33,765 bases of DNA from Methanobacteriota archaeon (GCA_005878615.1 VBLT01000111.1:1-33765); one strand, 5' to 3'. Positions 1-8,672 are shown, counted from the first letter of the stretch. Program-made: numbers and translations. The notes: generated from the sequence alone by a model not told the origin.

Positions 1-325
1 GAGCACCCAACTCCCCCTCGACGTCCGGACGGAGCAGCACGACGCGGCCGTCTGCCTGGACGGCCCCGAGACAGAGGACTTCGGACATGAACGGGCCGAT
101 CTGGCGGGAAGGGAAGTTCGTCACCGCGACGACGGACCGTCCCAGCAGATCGGCCTTCGTGTACCAACGATGGACGGCGGCGGAGGACGACTTGATCCCG
201 AGCGGCCCGAAGTCGATCCGCAACCTGTATGAGGGATTGCGGGCCTCCGGGAAATCCGCGACGTCGACGATCCTCCCGACGCGCATCTCGACCTTCTGGA
301 AGTCCGAAATCGCAATCGTCGCCAT
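1..325 (-). CDS. csaA: CsaA-like tRNA-binding-domain protein (3' end cut by window edge)
   Basis: The gene starts at ATG 325 and runs off the left edge, so 108 codons are visible. The product begins MATIAISDFQKVEMRVG and carries NFPSRQIGPFMSEVLCLG, the signature of the EMAP/Trbp111-type OB fold also found at the C terminus of MetRS. Stand-alone CsaA proteins are about 110 residues, so only a few residues should be missing. Family members bind tRNA or act as export-associated chaperones; which applies here cannot be told. It lies 45 bases after the metallopeptidase gene on the same strand with no obvious TATA box between, so the two are probably co-transcribed. Confidence 0.85.
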   Translation of the reverse strand, partial: MATIAISDFQKVEMRVGRIVDVADFPEARNPSYRLRIDFGPLGIKSSSAAVHRWYTKADLLGRSVVAVTNFPSRQIGPFMSEVLCLGAVQADGRVVLLRPDVEGELGA

Positions 326-370
326 GGTCCCGCGGCGCGCGAACGGACGCGCTCCATTTGAGGCCTTTGC

Positions 371-877
371 TCAGACCGCGCGCGACTCGGGACTCCGGAC
401 GCCGACGTGCTTGCAGAGGCGTTCGTGTTCCTCGCGACTCGTCCATTCGACCCGAAGGTAGTCGGCGATCTCGCGATCGCTCATGTCGAGGCGACGCGCC
501 TCGTCGACGGCGACCTGGTACGCCTCGACCTCGGTCGGACGATCGACGTAGTTGTACCGGCGGTCCCACAGCTCCTTGCCGGCATGCCACTGCCGGATGT
601 GGGTGAGTTCGTGGAGCACGTCGAGATAGAGGATCCGATCCTCTCCGGTCTGAAGGTAGCCGAGGCCGGCGACGACGTTCCCTTTGTCATCATCGATGTA
701 CATGTACATGTCCTCGGGGACGACGTCGATCCGACAATCCCGAAGGACCTCCTCGCGGAGACCGTCGGGGAAGATTCCGCGGAACGCCGCCGACCGGTCG
801 AGACCGGGGAAGACATCGAGGATCGCGTGCTTCCCCGGTTTCACTTTCCGGTTGACGGAAACCGAGACCTTCGCCAT
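371..877 (-). CDS. Small HELTH-motif zinc metallopeptidase-like protein, unknown function
   Basis: This 168-residue protein has no signal peptide. In its centre is VLHELTHIRQWHAGKELWD, an HExxH motif with an aromatic-rich flank, followed about 23 residues later by TEVEAY, whose Glu could be the third zinc ligand (gluzincin-like). The N-terminal half contains a beta-rich stretch (MYMYIDDDKGNVVAGLGYL). The C terminus is charged and helical. It probably acts in the cytoplasm; no substrate is evident. The start is ATG 877. A T-rich element preceded by purines at about 901-910 lies some 28 bases upstream, fitting a leaderless transcript. Downstream is csaA. I do not recognise a named family, so catalytic activity is inferred from the motif only. 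Confidence 0.75.
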   Translation of the reverse strand: MAKVSVSVNRKVKPGKHAILDVFPGLDRSAAFRGIFPDGLREEVLRDCRIDVVPEDMYMYIDDDKGNVVAGLGYLQTGEDRILYLDVLHELTHIRQWHAGKELWDRRYNYVDRPTEVEAYQVAVDEARRLDMSDREIADYLRVEWTSREEHERLCKHVGVRSPESRAV

Positions 878-1002
878 TCGAAGCCGACGAACAGAAGGAC
901 GAACAAAAAGGTTTCGAGGACAGAGCGTTGGAGGGAGCCTAGTCGCCGCGTCACGGGGAAGAAAGCAGATATAGGATTCAGAGAGATGGACCTCCTGGGA
1001 GG

Positions 1003-2514
1003 ATGCGAGTTCTCGCCTCGGTCGTCATTGCAGTTTGCCTTTGTGGCGTCATCGCCGGGGCGGCCGCAGGCCTCGCGGGCCGTCCGGTCGTCGTACCCTC
1101 ATTGGACACATCTGCGCCAACTGTAGACATCCTCTTTCCGTCTGGCGGCGAAATACGCGAATCTATGATCCATGCTGATGGGAACGCAACGGATGCCGAC
1201 AGTGGCCTTCAACGCGTTGAGTTGCGGCTGAACGGGGGAGCCTGGCTCGAAGCCTTCGGCGTCACCCCGGGCAGCCAGCATGTAGAATGGTACCGCGGCG
1301 CTCTCGACACGGTGGTGGGCCTGAACCGCCTCGAAGCGCGAGCTTGGGACGTTGCGGGAAACCCATCCGCCACTGCCCACATCGATTTCACGGTCCGACC
1401 GTGGGATCTTTTCATTCACGTGCAACCGGCGAGTCGCTTCTTTGTGCCAGGTGAGGCTGTGAATTACTCGGTGGACATGACGAACGTCGGGAACGAGACG
1501 ACCGCTCTCTACTGGTCGAGCTTCTGTCAAGCCTACATCACGGTCGAGGACCAGACGGGCAAGGAATGGCTCAACCAGAGCCGGGGCCAGACCTGTGCCC
1601 CCGCGTTCTCGAACATCACCCTTGCGCCCGGCGAAAGGTACACGACGAACGGGAGTTGGGATCAGCGGGACAACGGGAGGAATCCCGTGCCGACCCCGGG
1701 CTGCTATGTCCTGCGACATGTGTTCCACAGGTACGCGAACCTCGCGGAGGAACCCGCGATCTTCGGGATCGGCGATTCCCCGTTCAACACGCCCCCGGTC
1801 GCGACGTTCGAGATCATTCCTTCAACGGGCGACACTTTGACGCCCTTTAGCGTCGATGCGAGTCGTTCCTTCGACTGCCATGACAGAACGTCTTCGTTGG
1901 AAGTACGCTGGGACTGGCAGGCCGACGGGCTCTGGGACACCCAGTGGACGGCGGACAAGATCGCGGCGCATTCGTATGCCTCACCAGGTCCACAAACGAT
2001 TCGCCTTGAAGTCCGAGACTCGAACGGAGCGGTCGCAACCGCGTCGCGCGTTGTAACGGTCCAGGCGGCGCCTGATGTAGATTCCCCGACGATCAACCAC
2101 ATGCCGCCTTCCCAAGCGTTCCCCGGGGAAAATCTGACCATTTGGGCGGAGGTCGAAGACGACGGGACAATCGTATCGGTCCAGCTGACGTACTCCGTAG
2201 CCAGCCTGGCCCACAACCTCGACATGGTCGTCCGACAGCCCCACCTGTATGCCGTTGAGGTGATTGCCCCTCAATCGGAAGCGACCCTGCGATACCACAT
2301 CGTCGCCACCGATGCGGCCGGCCATCAGACGCGACTTCCTACCGTCGGTGAATTTCAGATTCCGTTGGTCCCTCAGTCCTCAGTGAGTTCCGACCTTCGA
2401 TCCCTCGGAATTGGCATCGGCCTTGGTGCGTCGGCAGGATCCCTCGCCGTGGCGGTTGCAATCTGGGCCTGGCGAATACGACGAAAGGGCAGCCCGCCCT
2501 CCAAGGAACCGTAG
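1003..2514 (+). CDS. Secreted, membrane-anchored multi-domain surface protein (Ig-like, BsuPI-like, PKD)
   Basis: 503 residues. An N-terminal signal peptide (about 1-26) is followed by an Ig/Big-like segment (35-130) and a segment resembling the BsuPI proteinase-inhibitor fold (about 134-245, with YSVDMTNVGNETT, LAPGERYTTNGSWDQ and PTPGCYVLRH). A PKD domain follows (265-353, with DASRSFDCHD, VRWDWQADG and HSYASPGPQTIRLEV), then another Ig-like domain (357-455). A C-terminal transmembrane helix (466-489) ends in RIRRKG. The protein is therefore exposed outside the cell and anchored at its C terminus. N-glycosylation sequons (NAT, NYS, NET, NQS, NIT) are frequent. GGGAGG sits directly against the ATG, too close for a normal Shine-Dalgarno, and an AT element at 967-973 about 33 bases upstream suggests a leaderless transcript. 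It may be an adhesin or S-layer-associated protein; no enzymatic domain is visible. Confidence 0.85.
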   Translation: MRVLASVVIAVCLCGVIAGAAAGLAGRPVVVPSLDTSAPTVDILFPSGGEIRESMIHADGNATDADSGLQRVELRLNGGAWLEAFGVTPGSQHVEWYRGALDTVVGLNRLEARAWDVAGNPSATAHIDFTVRPWDLFIHVQPASRFFVPGEAVNYSVDMTNVGNETTALYWSSFCQAYITVEDQTGKEWLNQSRGQTCAPAFSNITLAPGERYTTNGSWDQRDNGRNPVPTPGCYVLRHVFHRYANLAEEPAIFGIGDSPFNTPPVATFEIIPSTGDTLTPFSVDASRSFDCHDRTSSLEVRWDWQADGLWDTQWTADKIAAHSYASPGPQTIRLEVRDSNGAVATASRVVTVQAAPDVDSPTINHMPPSQAFPGENLTIWAEVEDDGTIVSVQLTYSVASLAHNLDMVVRQPHLYAVEVIAPQSEATLRYHIVATDAAGHQTRLPTVGEFQIPLVPQSSVSSDLRSLGIGIGLGASAGSLAVAVAIWAWRIRRKGSPPSKEP

Positions 2515-2668
2515 TCGGCTTTCCCTGGACCCCTTGAGAGCGTCACCGGCCAATTTTGGCCCGGACGAGGCAGTCAATTCTTGCTTCGATGGCTGCCAGA
2601 CGCGTCTTCCGCTCTTGGTTCTCATCGGCCCCGTGCAAGAAACCCAAATTCCCTCGCCGGTGTTTCAT
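2515..2668. other. Intergenic gap between convergent genes
   Basis: The stops of the surface protein (plus) and the aminopeptidase (minus) face each other across 154 bases. I see no RNA gene, repeat or convincing open frame; it presumably holds both transcription terminators. Confidence 0.5.
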
Positions 2669-5275
2669 TCAGGAACTTCGGGTCGCGAACCAGCGTGCGA
2701 GGTCTTTCCCGTTGTTCTTCAGCCAGGCGGCGTTGACGCGGATCTTCTCGATCGACTGCTGCACGGTCCGGCGGACTTCCGGGGCTTCGCGGCCCCGGAA
2801 GAATCGCTCCACGTCCTTCACGGCTTCCGGCGTCGTGAACTCCTGCGCGATCTGCACGAGCCTCCGGATCAGGAACCCGGATTCGGCATAGCGGCGGTAG
2901 AGCTCGTCCCAGTTGTCCTTGACGAAGGACCACGCGAGGTCCCGCCCGACGCTCGGGCGGCTGGCCGCGACGGTCGTGATGACGAGCACGGCGTCCTGGG
3001 AACGGACCGCGTCCGTGAGGGAACGCCGCAGGGTCTCCTGCAGGAGCCGCTCGTCGCGCGGATGGCTCAGGGCCATGAGGAGGCGCACCTGCTCCTCCTG
3101 GAGGGCCGCCTTTCGCTGAAGCTCCCAGAGCGTTTCGTAGGTGGCCTGGTCCGCCTGCTGGCCGACGAGGTTGTACACGACCCCGCGCAGGTCCGGATGG
3201 AGGGTCGACGGGTCCTTGAGGTATCGCGCAAACCGGCGACCCGCCTCCGTGAGGACGGGGCGGTAGGAATGGTGGCCGAGGCGGCTCAGGACCGTCGAGC
3301 GCTTGAGCGCATCCAGGTGGCCTTCGCGCGGTTTCGGGTCCCACCCGCTCTGCTCGCCCGCGCGACGGAACAGCTCCCGCCCATAGGCGTCGAATTTCTC
3401 CAGGTACCGCGTATCCGAGATCAGCGTCTCGACGTCATGGAGGGACTCCGCGATCAGCCGCCATCCGGTCGCGTCGTCCTCGCCGCGATAAGCGGCCGTG
3501 AGGTCGAGGAGCGTCGTCGCGGGCAGATATCCGGCCCGCATGAGAGCGTGGGCGTCGTTCTGCAGCCCACTCCGGTCCTCCGTCCCGAGCTCGCCCGCTT
3601 CGACGGCCCGTCGGAGCCGGTCCCATTCCTCCGGCGGATAATTGACGCGGTAGAATCCCGACTGGCCGGCATTCACCTTGATCCAGTCCTTGTCGGCCGA
3701 TCGCCGGGACCGTCCGAGGGGACGCGATTCGGTCTTCTTCTCCATGAGGAAGGACACCGGCTTCTTCTGCCCCGCCCGCGCGATCCGCACGGGGACCTTC
3801 CACCGCGTCCGGTCCTTGGAGGGCCCGAGGATGTCGCTGTAGAGGAAGCGGGACTGGGTGAGGCCGACCCGGGCGCTCCCGCCGGTCCTCTTCACCTGGA
3901 CGTCCAGGAGGGGGAACCCCGTCTGCCGGGTCCAGGAGCCCATGAGCGCCCGAACCGGCTGGTGCGAAGCGGCGGTCAGCGCCCGCCACAAGTCCTCCGT
4001 CCGCGCGTTGCCGTAGGCATGGGCCTTCAGGTAATCGCGGATCCCGCGCCGGAACGTCGCCTCCCCGAGAAACTGCTCCAGCATCCGCAAGATCGAGGCG
4101 CCCTTGCTGTAGCTGATGTCATCGAAGATCTCGCGGATCTCCGCCGGGTCCCGGACGGGGACCTCGATCGGGTGGGAGCTCTTGAGGCCGTCCAGGGCGA
4201 GCCCGCGGACGATGTCCTCCTCCAAGAACTGGGTCCACATCTTCCACTCCGGATGGAGGGCGCCGGTCGTCTTGGCCCCCATCCACGACGCGAAGCTCTC
4301 GTTCAGCCAGAGGTCGTCCCACCACGCCATCGTGACGAGGTCCCCGAACCACATGTGGGCCGTCTCGTGGGCGATGACCTCGACGATCGTCTGCCGCGTC
4401 TGCGCGGAGGAGGTGGCGGGGTCGAAGAGCAGGATCCGCTCCCGGTACGTGATCGCGCCCCAGTTCTCCATCGCGCCGGCGGCGAAGTCCTGGAGCGCGA
4501 TGTGGTCGAGCTTCTCGAGCGGATACGGAATGCCATAGTAGTCGTTCAGGTAGTCGAGGATGCGGATCGCTTCGTCGAGGGCCCAGCGGCTGTGGCCGAT
4601 CCGGTCCGGAAGGGCCCACACTGCGAGTTTCGTGCCCCGCCGGGCCTTGCCTTCGATCGTATCGAGGGGGCCGATCGCGAAGGCGAGGAGGTACGTCGAC
4701 ATCCGCGGCGTCTCCGCGAACCTCACGAGGCGGGTGCCATCCCCGAGATCCTTCTCGTCGAGTGGCGGCGTGTTCGAGATCGCCGTCATCCCATCGGGGA
4801 CGACGAGGGACACCTCGAAGGTCGCCTTCGCGGCGGGCTCGTCCCAGCAGGGGAAGGCGCGCCGTGCGTTCGTCGACTCGAACTGGGTCGCGGCCATGTA
4901 CCCTTGCTTCCCGTCGGACATCGTGTACCGGCTTCGGTAGAAGCCCGCGAGTTCGTCGTTGAGCGTGCCGGAAAACGAGAGCCTCAGGGTCGCGGGACCG
5001 GAGGGGACGGACTCGGCGAAGTCCAGCCGCAACACCTCACGCTTCGAATCGAAATCGATCGAGGTCGCCGGAAGGCTCCCGCCCTTCGACGAGCTGACCG
5101 TGGCCTCGCGGACCTCGAGTCCTTCCGCGTTCAGCACGATCGTCTTCGTGGGCCGCGCGACCTGAATCCGGATCGACTCGCTCCCCTCGAACGAGAAGGC
5201 CTTGAGGTTCGGTCGCAGCTCAATCGAATACTTCTCCGGTCGCACGGTATCGGGCAGGCGGTGTTCCGTGGCCAT
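2669..5275 (-). CDS. M1-family zinc aminopeptidase (tricorn-interacting-factor type)
   Basis: 868 residues starting at ATG 5275. The exopeptidase motif GAMENWG is at 267-273, and the zinc site HETAH (303-307) with the third ligand in NESFAS (Glu326) gives the canonical HExxH-x18-E spacing. The N-terminal beta-saddle domain precedes it, and an ERAP-like helical C-terminal domain follows. The family removes N-terminal residues from peptides; archaeal F2/F3 relatives finish degradation of proteasome or tricorn products in the cytoplasm. At 868 residues it is somewhat longer than the roughly 780-residue Thermoplasma factors, part of this being a basic Arg/Lys-rich linker near residue 530. A purine-rich Shine-Dalgarno (GGGAAGGGAG) lies just upstream and an AT-rich promoter at about 5322-5333, so this gene has a leader. 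Confidence 0.95.
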   Translation of the reverse strand: MATEHRLPDTVRPEKYSIELRPNLKAFSFEGSESIRIQVARPTKTIVLNAEGLEVREATVSSSKGGSLPATSIDFDSKREVLRLDFAESVPSGPATLRLSFSGTLNDELAGFYRSRYTMSDGKQGYMAATQFESTNARRAFPCWDEPAAKATFEVSLVVPDGMTAISNTPPLDEKDLGDGTRLVRFAETPRMSTYLLAFAIGPLDTIEGKARRGTKLAVWALPDRIGHSRWALDEAIRILDYLNDYYGIPYPLEKLDHIALQDFAAGAMENWGAITYRERILLFDPATSSAQTRQTIVEVIAHETAHMWFGDLVTMAWWDDLWLNESFASWMGAKTTGALHPEWKMWTQFLEEDIVRGLALDGLKSSHPIEVPVRDPAEIREIFDDISYSKGASILRMLEQFLGEATFRRGIRDYLKAHAYGNARTEDLWRALTAASHQPVRALMGSWTRQTGFPLLDVQVKRTGGSARVGLTQSRFLYSDILGPSKDRTRWKVPVRIARAGQKKPVSFLMEKKTESRPLGRSRRSADKDWIKVNAGQSGFYRVNYPPEEWDRLRRAVEAGELGTEDRSGLQNDAHALMRAGYLPATTLLDLTAAYRGEDDATGWRLIAESLHDVETLISDTRYLEKFDAYGRELFRRAGEQSGWDPKPREGHLDALKRSTVLSRLGHHSYRPVLTEAGRRFARYLKDPSTLHPDLRGVVYNLVGQQADQATYETLWELQRKAALQEEQVRLLMALSHPRDERLLQETLRRSLTDAVRSQDAVLVITTVAASRPSVGRDLAWSFVKDNWDELYRRYAESGFLIRRLVQIAQEFTTPEAVKDVERFFRGREAPEVRRTVQQSIEKIRVNAAWLKNNGKDLARWFATRSS

Positions 5276-5317
5276 GACGCTCCCTTCCCTTCGCAGTCGC
5301 CAGGGAGGTCCATGTCG

Positions 5318-5334
5318 AATATCTAGTTAATCGT
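5318..5334 (-). promoter_or_regulatory. AT-rich promoter of the M1 aminopeptidase
   Basis: On the minus strand an ATTAACTAGATATT-like tract stands out from the GC-rich surroundings about 50 bases before ATG 5275. This is compatible with a TATA box, a TSS near 5300 and a short leader that includes the GGGAAGGGAG ribosome-binding site. Confidence 0.45.
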
Positions 5335-5430
5335 AATCGATTTCGGCGGGACTGTCGCCCCTCCGCGGCCCTCTGCGGACAAGGCGAGAGCCCGGAGGGC
5401 TTATGGCTTCTCACGGAATCCGCGGCCTCC

Positions 5431-5937
5431 GTGGAACCCGACCGGAGCTCCGAGATCGCGGCCACGTTCGAGCGGATCCGACGGCCGCTCCAGTGGCCCA
5501 TGGAGAACTTTCGACGGAGGCATCGGTCGAACCGCCGCTTCGAGGGATACGAATTCTCGCGAGTCCGGCGCAACGTGCGGGCCGGTTTCGCCTTCGGCTT
5601 CGCCCTCCGCGAGGACTCCCTCCCGGGCATCACGAATCCGCCCGAGGTCGTCGCCTACGCGTTCGTGGAGCCGAACGGGTCGAGCCTGCATCGGGCCCTC
5701 GTGACGAAGGAGAGGAGCGCCGTCCGGCGACTGGTCGCGGCGAGCCAGCGGATGGGATTCCCCTTCGAACTCCACATGGGCGGGTCGGTCGCGGCCGTGC
5801 GACATCGGTCCATGTCCCAGGTGCCCCGCGAGATCTTCGTCCTGGTGGCCTCGGACTTCCTGATGTTGTGTTACCAGCCGCTTCGTGCCGCCGGCTTCCT
5901 CGAGCGGGTGACGAAGGCGACCACGAAGCCGGGTTGA
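5431..5937 (+). CDS. Conserved-looking protein of unknown function
   Basis: 168 residues from a GTG start. I do not recognise the family. The composition is that of a real folded protein: a basic N terminus (ENFRRRHRSNRRFEGY), alternating hydrophobic strands (VVAYAFVEP), helices, and a hydrophobic C-terminal part (EIFVLVASDFLMLCYQPL) that looks more like a buried strand/helix than a membrane span. An overlapping frame on each strand is also open but has the Arg/Pro/Gly-rich composition of a GC shadow. A weak CTTATGG at about 5400-5406 lies 28 bases upstream, so the transcript could be leaderless. It diverges from the aminopeptidase, and its stop lies 2 bases from the stop of the convergent HTH gene. 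Confidence 0.6.
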   Translation: MEPDRSSEIAATFERIRRPLQWPMENFRRRHRSNRRFEGYEFSRVRRNVRAGFAFGFALREDSLPGITNPPEVVAYAFVEPNGSSLHRALVTKERSAVRRLVAASQRMGFPFELHMGGSVAAVRHRSMSQVPREIFVLVASDFLMLCYQPLRAAGFLERVTKATTKPG

Positions 5938-5939
5938 AA

Positions 5940-6254
5940 CTAGGCGCCCATCTCGACGGCAAGGGCCGCCGGGACATGCGGCCGGTCGATCACCTCGAAC
6001 ACCTTCGTCCAATTGTCGGCGAGGTCCCGAGAACATCGCAGGACCCCCAGGTCGACGAGCGCCGCGAGCCGCCGGCGCGTCCGTGAGGCCGGCCACCGGA
6101 ACCGGACCGCCATGAACTCCACGAGGGCCCGCTCCCGCGCCTTGGCATGGGCGAAGTGCACCTGGATCGTCGTCGCGACGAGGGCCAGCTCGTCGCGTTC
6201 CTCGACGTCGTGAACCTCGCCCAGGATCGTCCACAGTCCCCGCAACCGAGTCAT
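5940..6254 (-). CDS. Possible small winged-helix (MarR/ArsR-like) regulator
   Basis: 104 residues if started at ATG 6254 (MTRLRGLWTILGEV); an upstream in-frame ATG at 6353 would overlap the divergent promoter and is less likely. After an N-terminal helix comes VRFRWPASRTRRRLAALVDLGVLRC, which reads as recognition helix plus wing of a winged helix: Ser/Thr-Arg-Arg helix, then LVDLGVL, typical of 'next-step' winged-helix DNA binders. The remaining part (DNWTKVFEVI) would be the wing strand. It is divergently placed from the adenosine-specific kinase, a common position for a local regulator. Function is inferred from this pattern alone. Confidence 0.5.
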   Translation of the reverse strand: MTRLRGLWTILGEVHDVEERDELALVATTIQVHFAHAKARERALVEFMAVRFRWPASRTRRRLAALVDLGVLRCSRDLADNWTKVFEVIDRPHVPAALAVEMGA

Positions 6255-6305
6255 GCGCCGCGGAGGGGGCTCTCCATCCGTGGCCCTTCCGAGTGCACGT
6301 ACCCT

Positions 6306-6334
6306 ACCCTTAGGGGTTCGCAACAAGACTTTAA
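6306..6334 (+). promoter_or_regulatory. TATA box and nearby imperfect palindrome before the adenosine-specific kinase
   Basis: CTTTAA at 6329-6334 is centred 27 bases before ATG 6359, the spacing of an archaeal leaderless promoter. Just upstream, ACCCTTAGGGGT (6306-6317) is an imperfect inverted repeat between the two divergent genes. It could be an operator for the HTH protein, but that is a guess. Confidence 0.55.
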
Positions 6335-6358
6335 TTCGCAAGGGCGGATACATCGGCG

Positions 6359-6850
6359 ATGCCGGTGGACACGGAACTCGTCGCGATCGAGAACCCGGAC
6401 GGCCTCAACGTGATCCTCGGCCAGACCCACTTCATCAAGACCGCGGAGGACCTCCACGAGGCCCTCGTCGGGGCGGTCCCCGGAATCCACTTCGGCCTGG
6501 CGTTCTGCGAGGCCTCCGGCCCCTGCCTGGTCCGCGTCGAAGGGAACGCGGAAGACCTCAAGGCGCTCGCCGCGAAGAACGCGCTGGCGATCGGCGCGGG
6601 CCACTTCTTCATCGTCTTCCTCCGGGACGCGTATCCGATCAACGTCCTCCGGGCCGTCCGGGAGGTGCCGGAGACCGTGACCATTTTCGCCGCGACGGCG
6701 AACCCGGTCGACGTGATCGTCGCGAAAACGCCTCGCGGTCGGGGGGTCCTCGGAGTCGTGGACGGCGAACGCGCGAAGGGGATCGAAGGGAAGAAGGAGC
6801 GGGACGAACGGCGCGCCTTCCTCCGGAAGATCGGGTACAAGCTGGACTGA
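6359..6850 (+). CDS. Adenosine-specific kinase family protein
   Basis: 163 residues, the usual length of this small archaeal/bacterial family (Adenosine_kin; structurally known from a Pyrobaculum protein). Diagnostic stretches include IHFGLAFCEASGPCLVR, GAGHFFIVFLRDAYPINVL, VPETVTIFAATANPVDVIV and GRGVLGVVDG. The family binds AMP/adenosine; its physiological reaction is poorly established. A TATA box 27 bases upstream indicates a leaderless mRNA. Only one base separates its TGA from the ATG of the next gene, so the two are co-transcribed. Confidence 0.9.
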   Translation: MPVDTELVAIENPDGLNVILGQTHFIKTAEDLHEALVGAVPGIHFGLAFCEASGPCLVRVEGNAEDLKALAAKNALAIGAGHFFIVFLRDAYPINVLRAVREVPETVTIFAATANPVDVIVAKTPRGRGVLGVVDGERAKGIEGKKERDERRAFLRKIGYKLD

Positions 6851-6851
6851 C

Positions 6852-7589
6852 ATGTGCCGCATGCTCGGGATCGTCAGCCGCAAACCCGCGCCGGTCGAGA
6901 CCCTGATGGCCTTCCGCCAGCTCGCGGACACCGGCCGCAACTACCGGGACTTCGGCTGCCCGCAACCGAACCCCAAGGCGGGCCATCCGGACGGGTGGGG
7001 CATCGCCTGCCTCGGGGCCGACGGGGAATTCTACGCCCGGAGTGCGGCCAAGGCGACGGCGGATCCCAAGTACGAGGAGGCCGTGAAGCGCCTCGTCCGG
7101 GTCTGCAGCCCTCCGCTCTCGCTCCTCGTCCACCTCCGGTATGCCTCGAAGAGGGATACGATCCAGGAGCAATACGCGCACCCGTTCCGTCGGGAGGTCG
7201 ATGGCCGGGTGACCTTCTTCGCCCACAACGGAGAGATCGAAGGGTTCGGCCTGCAGGATGGGAAGATCGACACGCAATTGATCTACGACCGGTTCCTCGA
7301 CTCCTTGGGGACAGAGGCCCGTCCGCTGCCGGAATTCAAGCAGGCCGTGGCGAAGGCCAAGGCCGCCATCGACGCGGAGTTCCCGCGGAAGGTCGAGTCC
7401 TACACGTTCCTGATGCTCGACGGCGGCCGCCTGATCGCCCACCGCGACGCCCGGACGTGCGTGCCATACTACACCCTCCACGAGACCTCGACCGGGGACA
7501 TGCGGGTCGTCTGCTCCGAGGTCCTCCCCACCTTGCCGGGGCGATGGCGCATGCTCCGGAACGGCGAGTTCTTCGAGGTCCCGGGCTGA
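6852..7589 (+). CDS. Class II glutamine amidotransferase (YafJ/GATase_4-like)
   Basis: 245 residues. The product begins MCRMLGI; after removal of Met1 the Cys2 becomes the N-terminal nucleophile of Ntn-type glutaminases. Further family signatures are HPDGWGIACL, VHLRYAS and FFAHNGEIEGF (glutamine-binding and oxyanion elements), plus a late SEVLPTL. No synthetase domain is attached, so it is a stand-alone YafJ-type amidotransferase whose acceptor is unknown. The start follows the upstream stop by one base. Pairing with the adenosine-specific kinase suggests a shared nucleotide-related role, which is an inference. Confidence 0.9.
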   Translation: MCRMLGIVSRKPAPVETLMAFRQLADTGRNYRDFGCPQPNPKAGHPDGWGIACLGADGEFYARSAAKATADPKYEEAVKRLVRVCSPPLSLLVHLRYASKRDTIQEQYAHPFRREVDGRVTFFAHNGEIEGFGLQDGKIDTQLIYDRFLDSLGTEARPLPEFKQAVAKAKAAIDAEFPRKVESYTFLMLDGGRLIAHRDARTCVPYYTLHETSTGDMRVVCSEVLPTLPGRWRMLRNGEFFEVPG

Positions 7590-7690
7590 TCGCTCGCCTA
7601 TTCGAGGCCCACGGGAGAAATGTTCCGTTCGCGGCGGTACCGTCAAAAACCGCCCGCGCAACGTGCGAAAATAGCGACCCTGGCTATCAA

Positions 7691-7747
7691 GGAAAGGGTT
7701 AATATAATCCCTGTTTCGTATGCATGATGTTCTTCTTGCGGGGGAGG
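7691..7747 (+). promoter_or_regulatory. Promoter and ribosome-binding site of tfb
   Basis: GGAAAGGG (BRE-like, 7691-7698) runs directly into TTAATATAAT (7699-7708), a strong archaeal core promoter. The predicted TSS is about 7730, giving a leader of roughly 27 nt that contains GGGGAGG (7741-7747), a full Shine-Dalgarno 10 bases before the GTG at 7758. Confidence 0.75.
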
Positions 7748-7757
7748 ACTGCTTAGA

Positions 7758-8672
7758 GTGCGTGAGGTCGAGATTACAACGGCATGTCCGGAGTGCCGTG
7801 GAGACCACTTGGTCCGGGACTATTCGCGCGCCGAGATCGTCTGCGAGGACTGTGGACTCGTGCTGGACGACATGATCATCGACGAAGGTCCGGAGTGGCG
7901 GGCCTTCGACTCCGAGCAGCGCGAGTCTCGGGAGCGGGCCGGGCCGCCGAGCACGATCATGGCCCACGACAAAGGCCTGTCGACGTCGATCGGCTGGCGG
8001 AACAAGGACGCGTACGGCCGGCAGATCCCGCACAAGTCGCGGGCCCAGATCTACCGCCTACGGAAGTGGCAGCACCGGATCCGCACGTCGAAGAGCGGCG
8101 AGCGGTCCCTCGCCCAGGGCCTGACGGAGATCAACACGATGGCCTCCAAGATGGGACTCCCGCGGCATGTCCGCGAGAGCGCCGCGGTCCTGTACCGCCG
8201 GGCGTCGACGAAGAACCTCGTGCGCGGCCGATCCATCGATGAGGTGGTCGCGGCGACCCTGTACGCATCGTGCCGCCAGTGCGGCGTGCCGCGGACCCTG
8301 GACGAGATCGCCTCCAAGTCGAGCGTGGACCGGAAGTCGATCGGTCGGACCTACCGCACGCTGGTCCGGGAACTCGGACTCAGGCTGCTCCCGCAAAGCC
8401 CACGGGACTACATCGCGCGGTTCTGCAACCGCCTGGACCTCGACATGGACGTGCAGCGGAAGGCGAAGGAGATCCTCGACAAGGTCGAGAAGGACGAACT
8501 CGCGTCGGGCGTCGCGCCGAGCGGCGTCGCAGCCGCGACGATCTACATCGCGGCGATCCTCTCCGCCAAGCCGTGCACCCAGAAAGAGGTCGCGGAAGTC
8601 GCCGGAGTCACCGAGGTCACGATCCGGAATCGGTACAAGCGCATCTCCGTCGCCATCGGCATGGTAAAGTGA
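7758..8672 (+). CDS. tfb: Transcription initiation factor B (TFB)
   Basis: 304 residues. TFB bridges TBP on the TATA box to RNA polymerase and sets the start site. The N-terminal zinc ribbon uses C10, C13, C29 and C32; it is followed by a B-finger/linker ([32 protein letters not shown]) and two cyclin-like repeats with the typical [21 protein letters not shown] and [16 protein letters not shown] segments. The C-terminal helix-turn-helix ([20 protein letters not shown]) contacts the BRE. The GTG start is set by the Shine-Dalgarno at 7741-7747 and by the N-terminal position of the zinc ribbon. Length and domain order are complete. Confidence 0.97.
   Translation: MREVEITTACPECRGDHLVRDYSRAEIVCEDCGLVLDDMIIDEGPEWRAFDSEQRESRERAGPPSTIMAHDKGLSTSIGWRNKDAYGRQIPHKSRAQIYRLRKWQHRIRTSKSGERSLAQGLTEINTMASKMGLPRHVRESAAVLYRRASTKNLVRGRSIDEVVAATLYASCRQCGVPRTLDEIASKSSVDRKSIGRTYRTLVRELGLRLLPQSPRDYIARFCNRLDLDMDVQRKAKEILDKVEKDELASGVAPSGVAAATIYIAAILSAKPCTQKEVAEVAGVTEVTIRNRYKRISVAIGMVK

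Noticed and set aside
2411-5326. A 971-codon open frame on plus opposite the aminopeptidase
   Set aside because: Arg/Pro/Gly/Glu-rich composition with no motifs. It is the mirror of GC-biased third positions in the real minus-strand gene, whose zinc-site motifs are unmistakable.
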